Positions 36,626-45,308 of a stretch of 64,000 nucleotides of DNA are shown one piece after another. How positions within the stretch are numbered: the first letter of the stretch is position 1; every line of letters starts with the position of its first letter. A program made the position numbers and the translations under genes. Source of the stretch: JACPVF01 sp964502095 (GTDB lineage Bacteria > Chloroflexota > Anaerolineae > Anaerolineales > Villigracilaceae); the NCBI GenBank assembly GCA_964502095.1, contig CAZCUF010000001.1:372001-436000 (forward strand). The letters are read 5' to 3'. The notes under the pieces were generated by a model. It ran no database searches. It was not told the origin of the DNA and was given only the letters and a program-made list of their open reading frames with translations.

Positions 36626-36698
36626 CTGCAACATAGTTTCATAGAGGAATCGTCCTACTGCAACAGCATAGCATAACATCCTCCAGAATTCTGCAACA
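36626..36698. promoter_or_regulatory. three CTGCAACA boxes in the cas3 upstream region
   Basis: CTGCAACA occurs at 36626-36633, 36658-36665 and 36691-36698 (plus strand), 32 and 33 bp apart, about three helical turns. The first lies within ten bases of the cas3 ATG. Likely operators. Confidence 0.65.
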
Positions 36699-36701
36699 CT
36701 T

Positions 36702-36914
36702 TCATTGTTGTTTGTTTTCGGGGAATGGCCATAGCCCTCCTTTTTCATCTTCGCTCAGGTGTAAGCCTTTATCTTCCAGCGAGGGAAGTGAACGCGTCAC
36801 CTCGCTGCGATTCAGCCCCAGCAAGCGGGCGATGAATCCTGCCTTTCTGCCTGGATACTCCTCTATTGTGCGGTAAATCTTTTCTGCACGATCGTGGTTT
36901 GCCGGTCTTGCCAT
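36702..36914 (-). CDS. small winged-helix DNA-binding protein
   Basis: A 70-residue protein. The start at 36914 is chosen for the GGAGG RBS five bases upstream; the frame is open to 37034. A helix-turn-helix is clear (AEKIYRTIEEYPGRKAGFIARLLGLNRSEVTRSLPSLEDKG), followed by a short wing and acidic tail. It is read in the same direction as, and just before, cas3, and its own upstream region carries a perfect TGTTGCAG-GTA-CTGCAACA palindrome. It is a good candidate for a repressor of itself and of the cas operon. Confidence 0.75.
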   Translation of the reverse strand: MARPANHDRAEKIYRTIEEYPGRKAGFIARLLGLNRSEVTRSLPSLEDKGLHLSEDEKGGLWPFPENKQQ

Positions 36915-36957
36915 GTCTGCCTCCGTAGTGTGAATTTTGCTCACTGTACAGGAGGCA

Positions 36958-36976
36958 TGTTGCAGGTACTGCAACA
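36958..36976. promoter_or_regulatory. 19-bp palindromic operator
   Basis: TGTTGCAG-GTA-CTGCAACA, perfect eight-base arms, 44 bases upstream of the small wHTH ATG. It contains the same word found three times before cas3. On the minus strand TTGCAG may double as a -35 element. Confidence 0.7.
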
Positions 36977-37034
36977 AAATAAGATTCCCGCCGTGCTCTT
37001 TGCTGGCAGGAATCCTATTTATGGGCAAATCCAT

Positions 37035-37286
37035 TAACTTGCGGCAAATGGATTCTTCTGCTTCTTCAACTTGCCTCTATCGTGGACTTCGGCCGGGGGT
37101 TTGCCTAAGATTAACTGCTTTTTGTCAATCAAATAGATAAAGTCTAACTGAGCCGTCAAATAATTAACTCATTTGCCAAGATAGGCACAATCTGAGGTGA
37201 CTTTCTTCGGTCTACAAGTAACGGTTCATGCGAGCCACGTTGAGGTCAAAACCCTGCACCCCCGTCCCGCCACTTTCATTAGTGCA
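37035..37286. other. intergenic, no gene seen
   Basis: No frame with a plausible start and codon use on either strand. It separates the CRISPR block from the mobility block. Nothing repeat-like stands out. Confidence 0.5.
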
Positions 37287-38546
37287 TCACTCTTCTCCTT
37301 CAGACCTGCTTCGATACCACCTATCAGCAGAATCGAATCCCTTGGAATACCTGGGCTTTGTGGATTTTGGCTTGATTGGTAATCCCTTCTTCTCCTTTGG
37401 CTTGGGTGGATATTGACCGGGATCAAAGGGAAGAGACTTTTCAGATGAATACTTCTTGCGCGTCTCCAATTGTGAATTCCATCTGCCAAACTCATAGATG
37501 GGTAGTTCTCCAAATGCCCGCCAATCCTGTCCGATCACAGCCAGGTTGGGGTACAGGTATGGAATGCACAACGGAAAGAACCGCACTACCCAGGGCGGAC
37601 CCATAATGCAGAAGACAATCGGAATCCCCAATCGCTTTGCATGGACATAGGCATTCTGAAGTCGGCGGGAATAATTGCGCCTCATCACTTTTTCGGAACT
37701 GTGTCCACTGTCCACTTCCAACCAAAATAGCATCTCGCACTTGTCCTTGTATCCCCATGCCAACGCATCTGGGATGCCATCGAAAAGCGGCGCCTCCGTC
37801 CAACACTCCCAAATCTCCACACGGAGATATGCCGCTTCCAGCCACGCCCGCCATCGCCTCGACACGCGTCGGTGGCGCTCACCAGCGTATCGGAATTCGC
37901 CACGATATTTTGTGAAGTGGACGCCTTTGGGAATGTTCCACGAACGATGCGCCAGAGTCAACCCCTTGACTCGGATCGCATACCCTTCGTACTTTCCGAT
38001 CTTCCGACGCTCGATCAGATTCTCCGCCTGAGGTTGCTTCAAAAGATTCCGAACATGGCTCTCGCTGAAACCAGTCATTGAGGCGATCTCAGGTCGGTAG
38101 GCTGTTCTTAGGCGAGCCAGAACCCGCAAGACACGTAGCGCCGATTCCCTGATGCCATATTCCACCAGGTCAAAGCACGGAGCGAGAATTGGCACATCCC
38201 CTTCTCGAAGATATGTAGGTCGGATCGACTGATAAAACTCCCGTTCATGGACGGAGGTCTTCCGTGCAGACTGGACTGTCATCGGGATCTTGTATTTTAT
38301 CAACCGCTTGATCTCGTATCGAAACCAATCACCGGATCCTTCCACTGAAATCCATAATGCAGGGTATTGGCGTGATTTGATCAGGCGGTTGACCAGCAGA
38401 TCAATGATCCGCGCCTGAGCGTAGGGTGGCAAACCATCCTTATAGGACAGGCTGTGCTTGAAAATATCAAACACCACATCCTTTCTGTCCATTGGATAGA
38501 TCGGCGTCCATTCCAGTGGAAGATGAGATAAAACGTTACTCTTCAT
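37287..38546 (-). CDS. replication-relaxation-like protein
   Basis: A 419-residue protein resembling the replication-relaxation family found on plasmids and integrative elements. A winged helix lies in the middle (LRVLARLRTAYRPEIASMTGFSESHVRNLL), followed by a region with a nuclease-like strand pair (PDALAWGYKDKCEMLFWLEVDSGHSSEKVMRRNYSRRLQNAY) where D/E residues recall a PD-(D/E)XK core. The C-terminus is a basic low-complexity tail rich in Lys and Pro. The start at 38546 overlaps the upstream gene by 11 bases; the frame extends to 38600. Family assignment is by resemblance only. Confidence 0.6.
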   Translation of the reverse strand: MKSNVLSHLPLEWTPIYPMDRKDVVFDIFKHSLSYKDGLPPYAQARIIDLLVNRLIKSRQYPALWISVEGSGDWFRYEIKRLIKYKIPMTVQSARKTSVHEREFYQSIRPTYLREGDVPILAPCFDLVEYGIRESALRVLRVLARLRTAYRPEIASMTGFSESHVRNLLKQPQAENLIERRKIGKYEGYAIRVKGLTLAHRSWNIPKGVHFTKYRGEFRYAGERHRRVSRRWRAWLEAAYLRVEIWECWTEAPLFDGIPDALAWGYKDKCEMLFWLEVDSGHSSEKVMRRNYSRRLQNAYVHAKRLGIPIVFCIMGPPWVVRFFPLCIPYLYPNLAVIGQDWRAFGELPIYEFGRWNSQLETRKKYSSEKSLPFDPGQYPPKPKEKKGLPIKPKSTKPRYSKGFDSADRWYRSRSEGEE

Positions 38547-38943
38547 TTCGCTTTGTATGGAAAAGTCTGATGAACAGATCGTGGCAATGCCGGGCGGCAT
38601 CCACTCTCTGCTGCAACTGAACGATACGGCTTTCCCACTCCCGGATCATCTCCTCGATATTTTTGGGATCGGTATCCAGCTTGTAGCCGGCTTTGCCCGA
38701 TGTGGAGACAATCGGGAAACCCAGGTTCCGAAGATGCTCTATCCCCTTGCGAATCTTTCGATCTCGTGTGTCATTGGATAGATTATTTTCAGGCTCCTCG
38801 CCAAACACAATGTGGATCAATCCTTTGCGGGTCAAGCCTTTGGGAGCTTGCAGCAACGCACCCGTGATCTTGCGTACGATGATCGGCAATTCGCCAGCGT
38901 TGAGTTCCATCAGTAGTTTTTTGTATTCAGGTGTAGGGGGCAT
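38536..38943 (-). CDS. small protein with winged-helix-like fold
   Basis: A 135-residue protein. The start at 38943 follows GGAG (GGAGAATC then ATG); the frame runs to 38994. The central part (GLTRKGLIHIVFGEEPENNLSNDTRDRKIRKGIEHLRNLGFPIVS) looks like a winged helix, ending in the wing SGKAGYKLD and a C-terminal coiled coil (IREWESRIVQLQQRVDAA). It is coupled to the replication-relaxation-like gene and is probably its regulator or partner. No named family recognised. Confidence 0.65.
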   Translation of the reverse strand: MPPTPEYKKLLMELNAGELPIIVRKITGALLQAPKGLTRKGLIHIVFGEEPENNLSNDTRDRKIRKGIEHLRNLGFPIVSTSGKAGYKLDTDPKNIEEMIREWESRIVQLQQRVDAARHCHDLFIRLFHTKRNEE

Positions 38944-39069
38944 GATTCTCCTTTTCGGAGGAACATGGTATTGAATCGAAAAATGGGGAGGCATGGACGC
39001 GTCGCTTAACTTTCATCCCTTCGGCATACGCTTGTATCCGTCTGAACTTTTTAGCTTAACGATCGGTAA

Positions 39070-39153
39070 CCGTGTCGGCTCCAGCGCCTGACTGTATCGG
39101 TGAGTGGGATTTAGCCGGCGAATTCCTTTGGGGTGTGTCGGAAACCGTATCGG
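39070..39153. repeat. iteron-like cluster of GTRTCGG
   Basis: The heptamer GTRTCGG occurs four times on the plus strand: 39072-39078, 39094-39100, 39135-39141 and 39147-39153. The longer word GTATCGGTGA is found at 39094 and 39147. It lies in the gap between the second recombinase and the small winged-helix gene. Confidence 0.55.
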
Positions 39154-39200
39154 TGAAAAGGCATCATGCCAAAAGAAGCAGTTTGAAGAATATGACTATT

Positions 39201-40142
39201 TCAAAAGTTTCTGTCTACTGGTGAAGATTGTTTAGCAACGCGTTCGAGATCCTCGCCAATCTGTTTAATGTAGCGATTCAACACTTGCAAAGAGGTATGT
39301 CCCATCAATTTGGAGAGCGTGAGGATATCCACCCCGGCGCGCCAACGCTCAACAGCAAATGCGCGTCGGAAGCCATGCGGCGATGGGGTGGGGACACCGG
39401 CTTGGGCAGCCCGCCGTCGCAACATCATTCGTAGACCAGTCTCGGTCAACCTTTCCCCGGACCCGCTCACCCACAGGGCAGGATTATAGTCTTTACGTTC
39501 TTTTATATATCTTCGCAACATCTGGCGTGATTTATCTCCAAGATACACGTTACGTGGCTTCCTCCCTTTTCCTGAACGAATGAGGATCATCCCTGTGATG
39601 GGATCAACATCATCCATGTTCAAGGACAAAAATTCCGCCAGGCGCATGCCAGTATCCAGCAATACCAAGAGCGACGCCCTATCGCGCGCGTCGGAGAGTT
39701 TTCCCCGCTTGCAGGTTTCCAACATAGTTTTGATCGTTTCGATACTGACCGGGTCCAACGGTTCGAGAGGCACGAATGGCGCATCAACCTTGTTGATTGG
39801 GTTGCGCCAGTTCTCCGGCTCGGTTTCGCGCTCGTACCACTTCAAAAAGGTTTTGACAGATCGGTAATAACAATGGACCCCAGCGGGGCGATGTCCTTTT
39901 TCATCAAGTGTGATCAGAAATTGACGGAGTATGCCAGCGCTGATCTGGCTGATGTTCGCCACATCATTTTCCAGACAGAATTGGGCGAAGGCATGGAGTT
40001 TCTTTCTATAAAACTCAATAGTACCGCCGGCAAGATTGCGGGAACGGCAAGCATGCAGGTAAATGCCGATCCACTTTCGCAGATCGTCAGTCTGATAGAT
40101 TTCCAGATTGGGAGATTGGGTGAGAAAAAGATTCGCTTCCAT
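39201..40142 (-). CDS. tyrosine recombinase (XerC/D-like integrase)
   Basis: A 313-residue site-specific recombinase. The N-terminal SAM-like core-binding domain is at about 20-105. The catalytic set is visible: R167 (DTGMRLAEF), K192 (SGKGRK), H256 and R259 (PHGFRRAF), H282 (LMGHTSLQ) and Y291 (NRYIKQ). It ends in SSPVDRNF, closely matching the tail of the recombinase at 45309 (GSPVDSNL), so the two are homologues. It has no tRNA-like site beside it. It may belong to a nested or older element, or serve resolution of the replication module. Confidence 0.94.
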   Translation of the reverse strand: MEANLFLTQSPNLEIYQTDDLRKWIGIYLHACRSRNLAGGTIEFYRKKLHAFAQFCLENDVANISQISAGILRQFLITLDEKGHRPAGVHCYYRSVKTFLKWYERETEPENWRNPINKVDAPFVPLEPLDPVSIETIKTMLETCKRGKLSDARDRASLLVLLDTGMRLAEFLSLNMDDVDPITGMILIRSGKGRKPRNVYLGDKSRQMLRRYIKERKDYNPALWVSGSGERLTETGLRMMLRRRAAQAGVPTPSPHGFRRAFAVERWRAGVDILTLSKLMGHTSLQVLNRYIKQIGEDLERVAKQSSPVDRNF

Positions 40143-40325
40143 TCAGTGGTTACAAGAGTATCTGAAGGGAGGCAGGGGATGGGGATTGGCGTCGGTAATT
40201 TTTCGATATTTTTACAAATGGGCACTCTTTCCAGATTTTTCACAGCTGCTTCAGCTGACTCTGGCTGGGAAACATCCATAATTAACTTACGGTAAAATCC
40301 ATCCTGAATAGATGATAGAGGCAAA

Positions 40326-42149
40326 ATGGCATTACCCAAAATCACCGAAAGCGTGATCCGCGCAGGGGCAAGCCCGGAAAGTTTTAAACGCGGCGAGGAA
40401 TACCATCAAGAAGGCGCGATCTCGAATACCACCATTCAAGGAACAATGTTGAGCGGCGAGTGCGCCGGCACATATGCGCCCTATTACCGGGTGCAAGTGG
40501 AGCTGGATGAAGCAGGCATTGCCGATGCATCCTGTACGTGTCTCTACGAATACGGCGGTTACTGCAAGCACATCGTTGCCCTATTGCTCGCCTACTTGCG
40601 TCATCCAAAATCATTCGCCGTGCGCAAAGCGCCTGCGGAACTCCTGGCTGATCTGGATCAGAACGACCTCACTGCTATTTTGACCAAACTGATTCAGGAG
40701 CAACCCGAACTCTATGATCGGATCGAAGCCATGACAGCTGTCCCTTCGAAATCCAAAAAGAAGCGCAGGAAAAAAGTGGACATCGAAGTCTATCGCCGCC
40801 GTATTCTCAGCATCGCCCACAGTTTGGATGGCATGAGAACATCGGAGGCATATTGGCATGTGCGCGGACTGGCGAATCAATTGCGCGAAGTACAGGAATC
40901 CGCCGTGAAATTCCTAGATGCCGGAGACGCCGAGTCCGCGCTCGAAATTCTGCTTGTATTGCTTGAAGAGTCCAGCCGGGGCATTGAATATGTTGATGAC
41001 TCGAACGGCGAGTTAGGCGGTTTCGTGAGCGATCTGGGCGCATCGCTGGCTGAAGCCATTTTGAGCATGGAACTCAGCCAGGTCGAACGCGACAGGCTGG
41101 TCCGCAGGCTGGAGAAGTTGATTGATTATGCCGGCGATTATGGGATGGAAGGCAACTTGGATATTGCCGTTCAAGCCGCGAAGTATGGATGGGGAGATGT
41201 CCCTGAAGAGATGGAACCTGCTCGAAGAACAGCGCCAAAATTTGATGAGGATGAAGAACCGGATGATTGGGATGAAGACAAGGATTGGGACGAGGAAGAC
41301 GACGATGAGTTCAGTAAATGGGGTCTTCCTATTATGTCGGGCATTGATGACCTCACTGAAGCCAAATTGAACGTGCTGGATCGGCAGGGACGCACTGAAG
41401 AATATCTTGCACTGTGCAAGAAAGAAGAACGTCATCTGCGTTATGCCCTCAAACTGTGTGATCTCAAGCAAACAGTGGATGCGGTGAAATACGCCAAAAA
41501 GTATCTGACTACTGCCGAAGAGACTCTGGAAGTAGCCAGCCGCTTGCGAGGGTTGCGCCTCGTAGCTGAGGCTATTGAAGTCGGTGAACACGGCATAAAA
41601 CTGAAAGGATCAAAAGCAGGGCTAGGGGAATGGCTGGGACCTGTGGAAGAGGCGCAAGGACGGACAAAACAAGCGCTGACAGCCTGGTTGGCTGCATTTG
41701 TTGAGCATCCATCGCTGGAAACTTATAAGACGATCAAGCGATTGGCTGGTTCAGGCTGGAGAAGTTTGCGCCCGGAGGTAATGGCAAAACTTCGCAAGTC
41801 GTATGACAAGCAGGTTTTGGCAGAAGTACATTTGCTGGAAGAAGAGTGGGATGAGGCAATCCAAGTAGCCGAGGGACGCGACGTATGGTATCCCGTTATT
41901 GAAATAGTGGCTGACGGAGTTATACAACATCATCCTGAATGGGTCGCCAAAATCAGTTTAAAGCATGCGGAACGCCTGATGTCCGAGGCCAAAAGCAAGA
42001 ATTACCCAATTGCCACGACCTGGCTCGAACGCGTGAAACAAGCTTATAAGATTCTGGAGAAAACGGATGAATGGAAGAGATACTTGGAAGAGACGAAGGA
42101 GAAATATAAGCGAAGACCAGCGCTTCAAAACCAGCTTGCGCGACTGTAG
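40326..42149 (+). CDS. SWIM zinc-finger domain protein
   Basis: A 607-residue protein. The SWIM finger CxCx(n)CxH is at about residues 70-84 (CTCLYEYGGYCKH). The N-terminus (ITESVIRAGASPESFKRGEEYHQEGAI) is the usual SWIM lead-in. The middle has an extremely acidic stretch (DEDEEPDDWDEDKDWDEEDDDE), and the rest is alpha-helical, TPR-like. Such proteins bind DNA or partners and often sit beside SNF2 helicases, which are absent here. It is divergent from the recombinase, with 183 bases between. Function unknown. Confidence 0.85.
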   Translation: MALPKITESVIRAGASPESFKRGEEYHQEGAISNTTIQGTMLSGECAGTYAPYYRVQVELDEAGIADASCTCLYEYGGYCKHIVALLLAYLRHPKSFAVRKAPAELLADLDQNDLTAILTKLIQEQPELYDRIEAMTAVPSKSKKKRRKKVDIEVYRRRILSIAHSLDGMRTSEAYWHVRGLANQLREVQESAVKFLDAGDAESALEILLVLLEESSRGIEYVDDSNGELGGFVSDLGASLAEAILSMELSQVERDRLVRRLEKLIDYAGDYGMEGNLDIAVQAAKYGWGDVPEEMEPARRTAPKFDEDEEPDDWDEDKDWDEEDDDEFSKWGLPIMSGIDDLTEAKLNVLDRQGRTEEYLALCKKEERHLRYALKLCDLKQTVDAVKYAKKYLTTAEETLEVASRLRGLRLVAEAIEVGEHGIKLKGSKAGLGEWLGPVEEAQGRTKQALTAWLAAFVEHPSLETYKTIKRLAGSGWRSLRPEVMAKLRKSYDKQVLAEVHLLEEEWDEAIQVAEGRDVWYPVIEIVADGVIQHHPEWVAKISLKHAERLMSEAKSKNYPIATTWLERVKQAYKILEKTDEWKRYLEETKEKYKRRPALQNQLARL

Positions 42150-42294
42150 TTTTTTCGATAATCGATTGGATACTTGGGTCATTTCTCTAAATCCGTTCGT
42201 AATGGCTTGACTTGGTATCGCGGTTCCAGCTTGTTCATGACATGTTTTTCTTGGTTGACTTTTAGGTTAAGGAGCGCAGCTTTCAAAATCAATA

Positions 42295-42331
42295 CCTTGA
42301 AAATTCGGAATTGAACTCCAAATTTTCAAGG
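42295..42331 (+). repeat. hairpin upstream of metallophosphoesterase
   Basis: CCTTGAAAATT and AATTTTCAAGG (11-base arms, 15-base loop). It could be an operator or a terminator of the SWIM gene, though it lies 146 bases past that stop and lacks a T-run. Confidence 0.55.
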
Positions 42332-42351
42332 CACAATCGTTTCAATCTGAC

Positions 42352-42357
42352 TATAAT
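42352..42357 (+). promoter_or_regulatory. -10 box directly before the start codon
   Basis: TATAAT is only six bases ahead of ATG 42364, so transcription would begin about at the ATG. There is no RBS in the gap. Confidence 0.5.
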
Positions 42358-42363
42358 CGTCCA

Positions 42364-43347
42364 ATGCAAACATTGGTGGTCGGCGATATTCATGGTTGTT
42401 ACGACGAGTTTCAAGCCTTACTGGATAAGGCGGGACTAACCGAGGGCGATGCAATTATCTCAGTAGGCGATTGTGTGGATCGAGGTCCGGACACGCCCGC
42501 AGTATTGAGATTCTTCCAGGAAAAGCCAAATGCCTTGCTGATCATGGGCAATCACGAGCGCAAGCATGTCCGTGCCGGCAGACATGAAGTCAAATTGGCG
42601 CGTTCCCAGAAGATCAGCAGAATTCAGTTCGGGGAAACCTATCCGGATGCTCTGGCGTTCATGGGCGAATGGCCGCTGTTTCTTGATCTGCCTGAGGCGT
42701 TGGTCGTACATGGATACTTTGAACCGGATCTCCCTCTATTGCAACAGCGTGCAACGGTGTTGTGCGGAACAATGGGTGGCGACAAACACCTTCGTACAGT
42801 ATATGACCGTCCCTGGTATGAACTGTATGATGGTGAGAAGCCACTGCTTGTAGGACACCATAATTATTCAGGTACAGATCAACCTTTTGTGTATCGGGAT
42901 CGCGTTTTTGGATTGGATACGGATTGTGTCACCGGCAGGGCGTTGACTAGCCTCCTCTTACCTTCTTTCAGATTTGTCTCCGTCCCCAGCCGTGCCAATC
43001 ATTGGGCGCAGGTCCGGAAGATGTATTTAGAAGGGATTAGGGTTTCGCCGAAACAGCCTGCTCGAGTCGTGATGTGGAATGATGACGATGAAAAGATGTT
43101 GCTTCACCTGATTGGCAAAGTAGAGGAAAGGGCGAATTCAATCATGTTGAAGTTGCGTTCTGAACCAGAGTTTGACCGTTTATCTGTGAGAAAACAGGCA
43201 AAACGATTCAGCGCGAATGCAGGAAATGGTATTTATGGAGCATTATTACACCTCGCCCGTCTGAATCAATTGAATAGCACATCCGCCCGCAAGGTTCTGA
43301 AATCGCCAGATAGATTATCTATCCTGCTTCATACATTGGATGAATGA
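42364..43347 (+). CDS. calcineurin-like metallophosphoesterase
   Basis: A 327-residue phosphoesterase with the full motif set: GDIHG (8-12), GDCVDRG, GNHE, VVHG and GHHN, of the PrpE/PP2A-like serine-threonine phosphatase or Ap4A hydrolase group. The last 110 residues form an extra helical region. Two metal ions are expected. The true substrate (phosphoprotein, dinucleoside polyphosphate or nucleic-acid end) cannot be told. It starts with no visible RBS and may be leaderless. Confidence 0.88.
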   Translation: MQTLVVGDIHGCYDEFQALLDKAGLTEGDAIISVGDCVDRGPDTPAVLRFFQEKPNALLIMGNHERKHVRAGRHEVKLARSQKISRIQFGETYPDALAFMGEWPLFLDLPEALVVHGYFEPDLPLLQQRATVLCGTMGGDKHLRTVYDRPWYELYDGEKPLLVGHHNYSGTDQPFVYRDRVFGLDTDCVTGRALTSLLLPSFRFVSVPSRANHWAQVRKMYLEGIRVSPKQPARVVMWNDDDEKMLLHLIGKVEERANSIMLKLRSEPEFDRLSVRKQAKRFSANAGNGIYGALLHLARLNQLNSTSARKVLKSPDRLSILLHTLDE

Positions 43348-43400
43348 TGTGAAAAGAGACGTTCGAGCACGGAAGATTTAGTTTCATCCATAAGGATACT

Positions 43401-43442
43401 TTTCGTAGAACGATACTTTTGAAATAGTGTTGTTCTACGAAA
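43401..43442. repeat. inverted repeat between convergent genes
   Basis: TTTCGTAGAAC and GTTCTACGAAA with a 20-base loop, in the 197-base gap between the phosphoesterase and the AbiEii toxin. Possibly a bidirectional transcription stop. Confidence 0.5.
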
Positions 43443-43544
43443 GTTGTTTGGCGTATTCCATCCAGCGCCACTAGGCATCTATATGCAACCCGGAAAAATT
43501 TGCTGTTTTTTGATGAACCAGCGATGCAAATGATCACCTTTCTC

Positions 43545-44348
43545 CTAAAAATATTTCTTGATCATTCGATTTGTCTCACGAACTACATCTTCCAATGCAG
43601 GGACAATGGGCATTTGCCCGTTCAATCGGCTTTGCCACATTTTCTGAAAGGTGATTTGTCGGCGTCGGAGGATGGTTCGTAGATCACTAACATTCAACTC
43701 TTTTGCTTCAAATTTGGGAGCCAATCGGAAGGACATTTGTTCCACATCCACCATTTGGTTGGCTAGGAGGTAATAAATATCGTATAAGTCGCGTGGCTCG
43801 GTCCGCGTCAGCAGGGAACGTAATTTCTCTGCCAGGATTTCTTCCAACGAATAAACTGAAAGCATAGATTGTTGTTTTTGGCAATCACTATAGGACGATC
43901 TAACCGGGTGTCTCTCGATGGGGAAAACAAGATTTTCATCCCGGGATATATCCACCTTGAGGAAGCGGCTATTAATATCTGCCTGCAACGGACCAACATA
44001 ATTCAAATAGATGGTTGGGTTACCGGCGACGTGTTCCTCCATTTTACGGGTGGATAATGTGATATTGGCTTCACGCGCCAGCCAGGGGGAAACCGCCTCG
44101 ATTGCTTTCAGCAAGTCGTTATTTGCCAGATTTTGCGTTAACAAAGTGAAATCCAAATCTTCTGAAAAACGATAGTCCGGCACATAGATTTTCTTTATCG
44201 CCGTCCCCCCTTTGAATACCAACATATCATTCAGAGGGGATGCGGCAACAGCCAGAAGCGTCCAGGTGAGCACGTAGTCTTTTTCGATAGTTTTATCGCC
44301 CAGACCCAGGCGATGGGCAAGTTTGGAAATTTCAGCAGAACGGATCAT
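43545..44348 (-). CDS. abiEii: AbiEii-type nucleotidyltransferase toxin
   Basis: A 267-residue AbiEii/AbiGii-family toxin. The nucleotidyltransferase signature is present: VFKGGTAIKKIYVPDYRFSEDLDF, with GG and the DxD pair. In known AbiE systems this protein, if not neutralised, blocks growth and so aborts phage infection. It follows the AbiEi gene by one base, the standard bicistronic layout. Confidence 0.93.
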   Translation of the reverse strand: MIRSAEISKLAHRLGLGDKTIEKDYVLTWTLLAVAASPLNDMLVFKGGTAIKKIYVPDYRFSEDLDFTLLTQNLANNDLLKAIEAVSPWLAREANITLSTRKMEEHVAGNPTIYLNYVGPLQADINSRFLKVDISRDENLVFPIERHPVRSSYSDCQKQQSMLSVYSLEEILAEKLRSLLTRTEPRDLYDIYYLLANQMVDVEQMSFRLAPKFEAKELNVSDLRTILRRRQITFQKMWQSRLNGQMPIVPALEDVVRETNRMIKKYF

Positions 44349-44349
44349 A

Positions 44350-45174
44350 TCAGGTAGAGGCTATTCCTTTTAGGGTTTCAGTATCAATGTTGAGTTGCAG
44401 CCGCCAGCGGGATAAGAAAAGACCGCTTTTCGGCAGAAGAGGATCCAGCAATGCGTAACTCGGACCAATCTGATCCTGCAGACGGGATAAAATTGCAGAG
44501 GGTGCCAAGCCGTAGAAATCAAGTAAATACCCCAACCGCTTAGACACAGCCTGCTTCCCCAATCGTTGAGAGTATTCAGCCAGTTTTTCCCAATCCAGAT
44601 CGTCTTTGCGGATCAGAAGACCGGTGACCACTTCACTTATTCCGGCGCACAAGTCGGGTCGCGCCAGTCCATCAAGGATGGTCCGCTCGGGATCACTAAC
44701 CTGTACCTGCTCGTCTGCCGAGACCCAGAAGAGTGTATGTCCCCACATATCGTCGGCCCTGGTTGTAATAAATCGGTAAGGCACATTCAGGACAGTCCGG
44801 GATTTCAGCCTGCGCGGGGTCGAGATCGTTACATTTGTAACGGGACGGGTCAACATATTATGGATTTCAAGCGCGCTGTCGTGGGAGACGTAATAGGGGG
44901 CATCACCAATCAATTCTCGCCCGATTACCAATCGATTAGCCTCTGGCAAGGCATCCTCTCCAGCCGATGGTGGAACAATGGCATATTTGCCTGCTCCCAG
45001 AGCAACCAGCCAACCAGCTTTTGTGAGCCGAAGAAGCGCTTGTTGCGTGGCCGGATAGCTCTTTCCACTGATTTTTTGAGCATCGTCAATGGAAAAAACA
45101 GTCTGTCCACGACCAGCTAAAGTGGTAAATAGGCGGGAATTCTCCCTGCCAAGGGTCTTCGGGTAGGTTTTCAT
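44350..45174 (-). CDS. abiEi: AbiEi-type antitoxin and transcription regulator
   Basis: A 274-residue antitoxin. An N-terminal winged helix (FSIDDAQKISGKSYPATQQALLRLTKAGWL) is followed by the AbiEi_4-type middle domain (YYVSHDSALEIHNMLT, PERTILDGLARPDL). The start at 45174 is preferred because the operator and -10 box lie just upstream; the frame extends to 45249 across them. AbiEi proteins repress their own operon by binding inverted repeats, and such a pair is present. Confidence 0.9.
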   Translation of the reverse strand: MKTYPKTLGRENSRLFTTLAGRGQTVFSIDDAQKISGKSYPATQQALLRLTKAGWLVALGAGKYAIVPPSAGEDALPEANRLVIGRELIGDAPYYVSHDSALEIHNMLTRPVTNVTISTPRRLKSRTVLNVPYRFITTRADDMWGHTLFWVSADEQVQVSDPERTILDGLARPDLCAGISEVVTGLLIRKDDLDWEKLAEYSQRLGKQAVSKRLGYLLDFYGLAPSAILSRLQDQIGPSYALLDPLLPKSGLFLSRWRLQLNIDTETLKGIAST

Positions 45175-45178
45175 TATT

Positions 45179-45225
45179 TTTTGTGTACAAAAAAATACGA
45201 AGTCCGTAATATTATATACACAAAA
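45179..45225 (-). promoter_or_regulatory. abiE promoter and paired operator arms
   Basis: TTTTGTGTA (45179-45187) and TACACAAAA (45217-45225) are exact complements, centres 38 bp apart. A minus-strand TATAAT lies at 45211-45216, next to the distal arm. Binding of AbiEi to both arms would cover the promoter. Confidence 0.7.
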
Positions 45226-45308
45226 CATAATTAATGCAACTCCGAACACTATCTTTTATATAACTCCAGGAGGGCAATGGGTGTTATGTGCATGATTCAA
45301 TTTTGCCT

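Noticed and set aside
37035..37286. Possible remnant gene or tRNA in the gap
   Set aside because: No foldable tRNA arms and no frame with sensible codon use could be found.
39873..40295. 140-codon plus-strand ORF opposite the second recombinase
   Set aside because: It is antisense to a well-supported integrase.
39201..40325. A second tRNA att site next to the second recombinase
   Set aside because: I searched both sides for tRNA-like sequence or a copy of the 45-bp repeat and found none.
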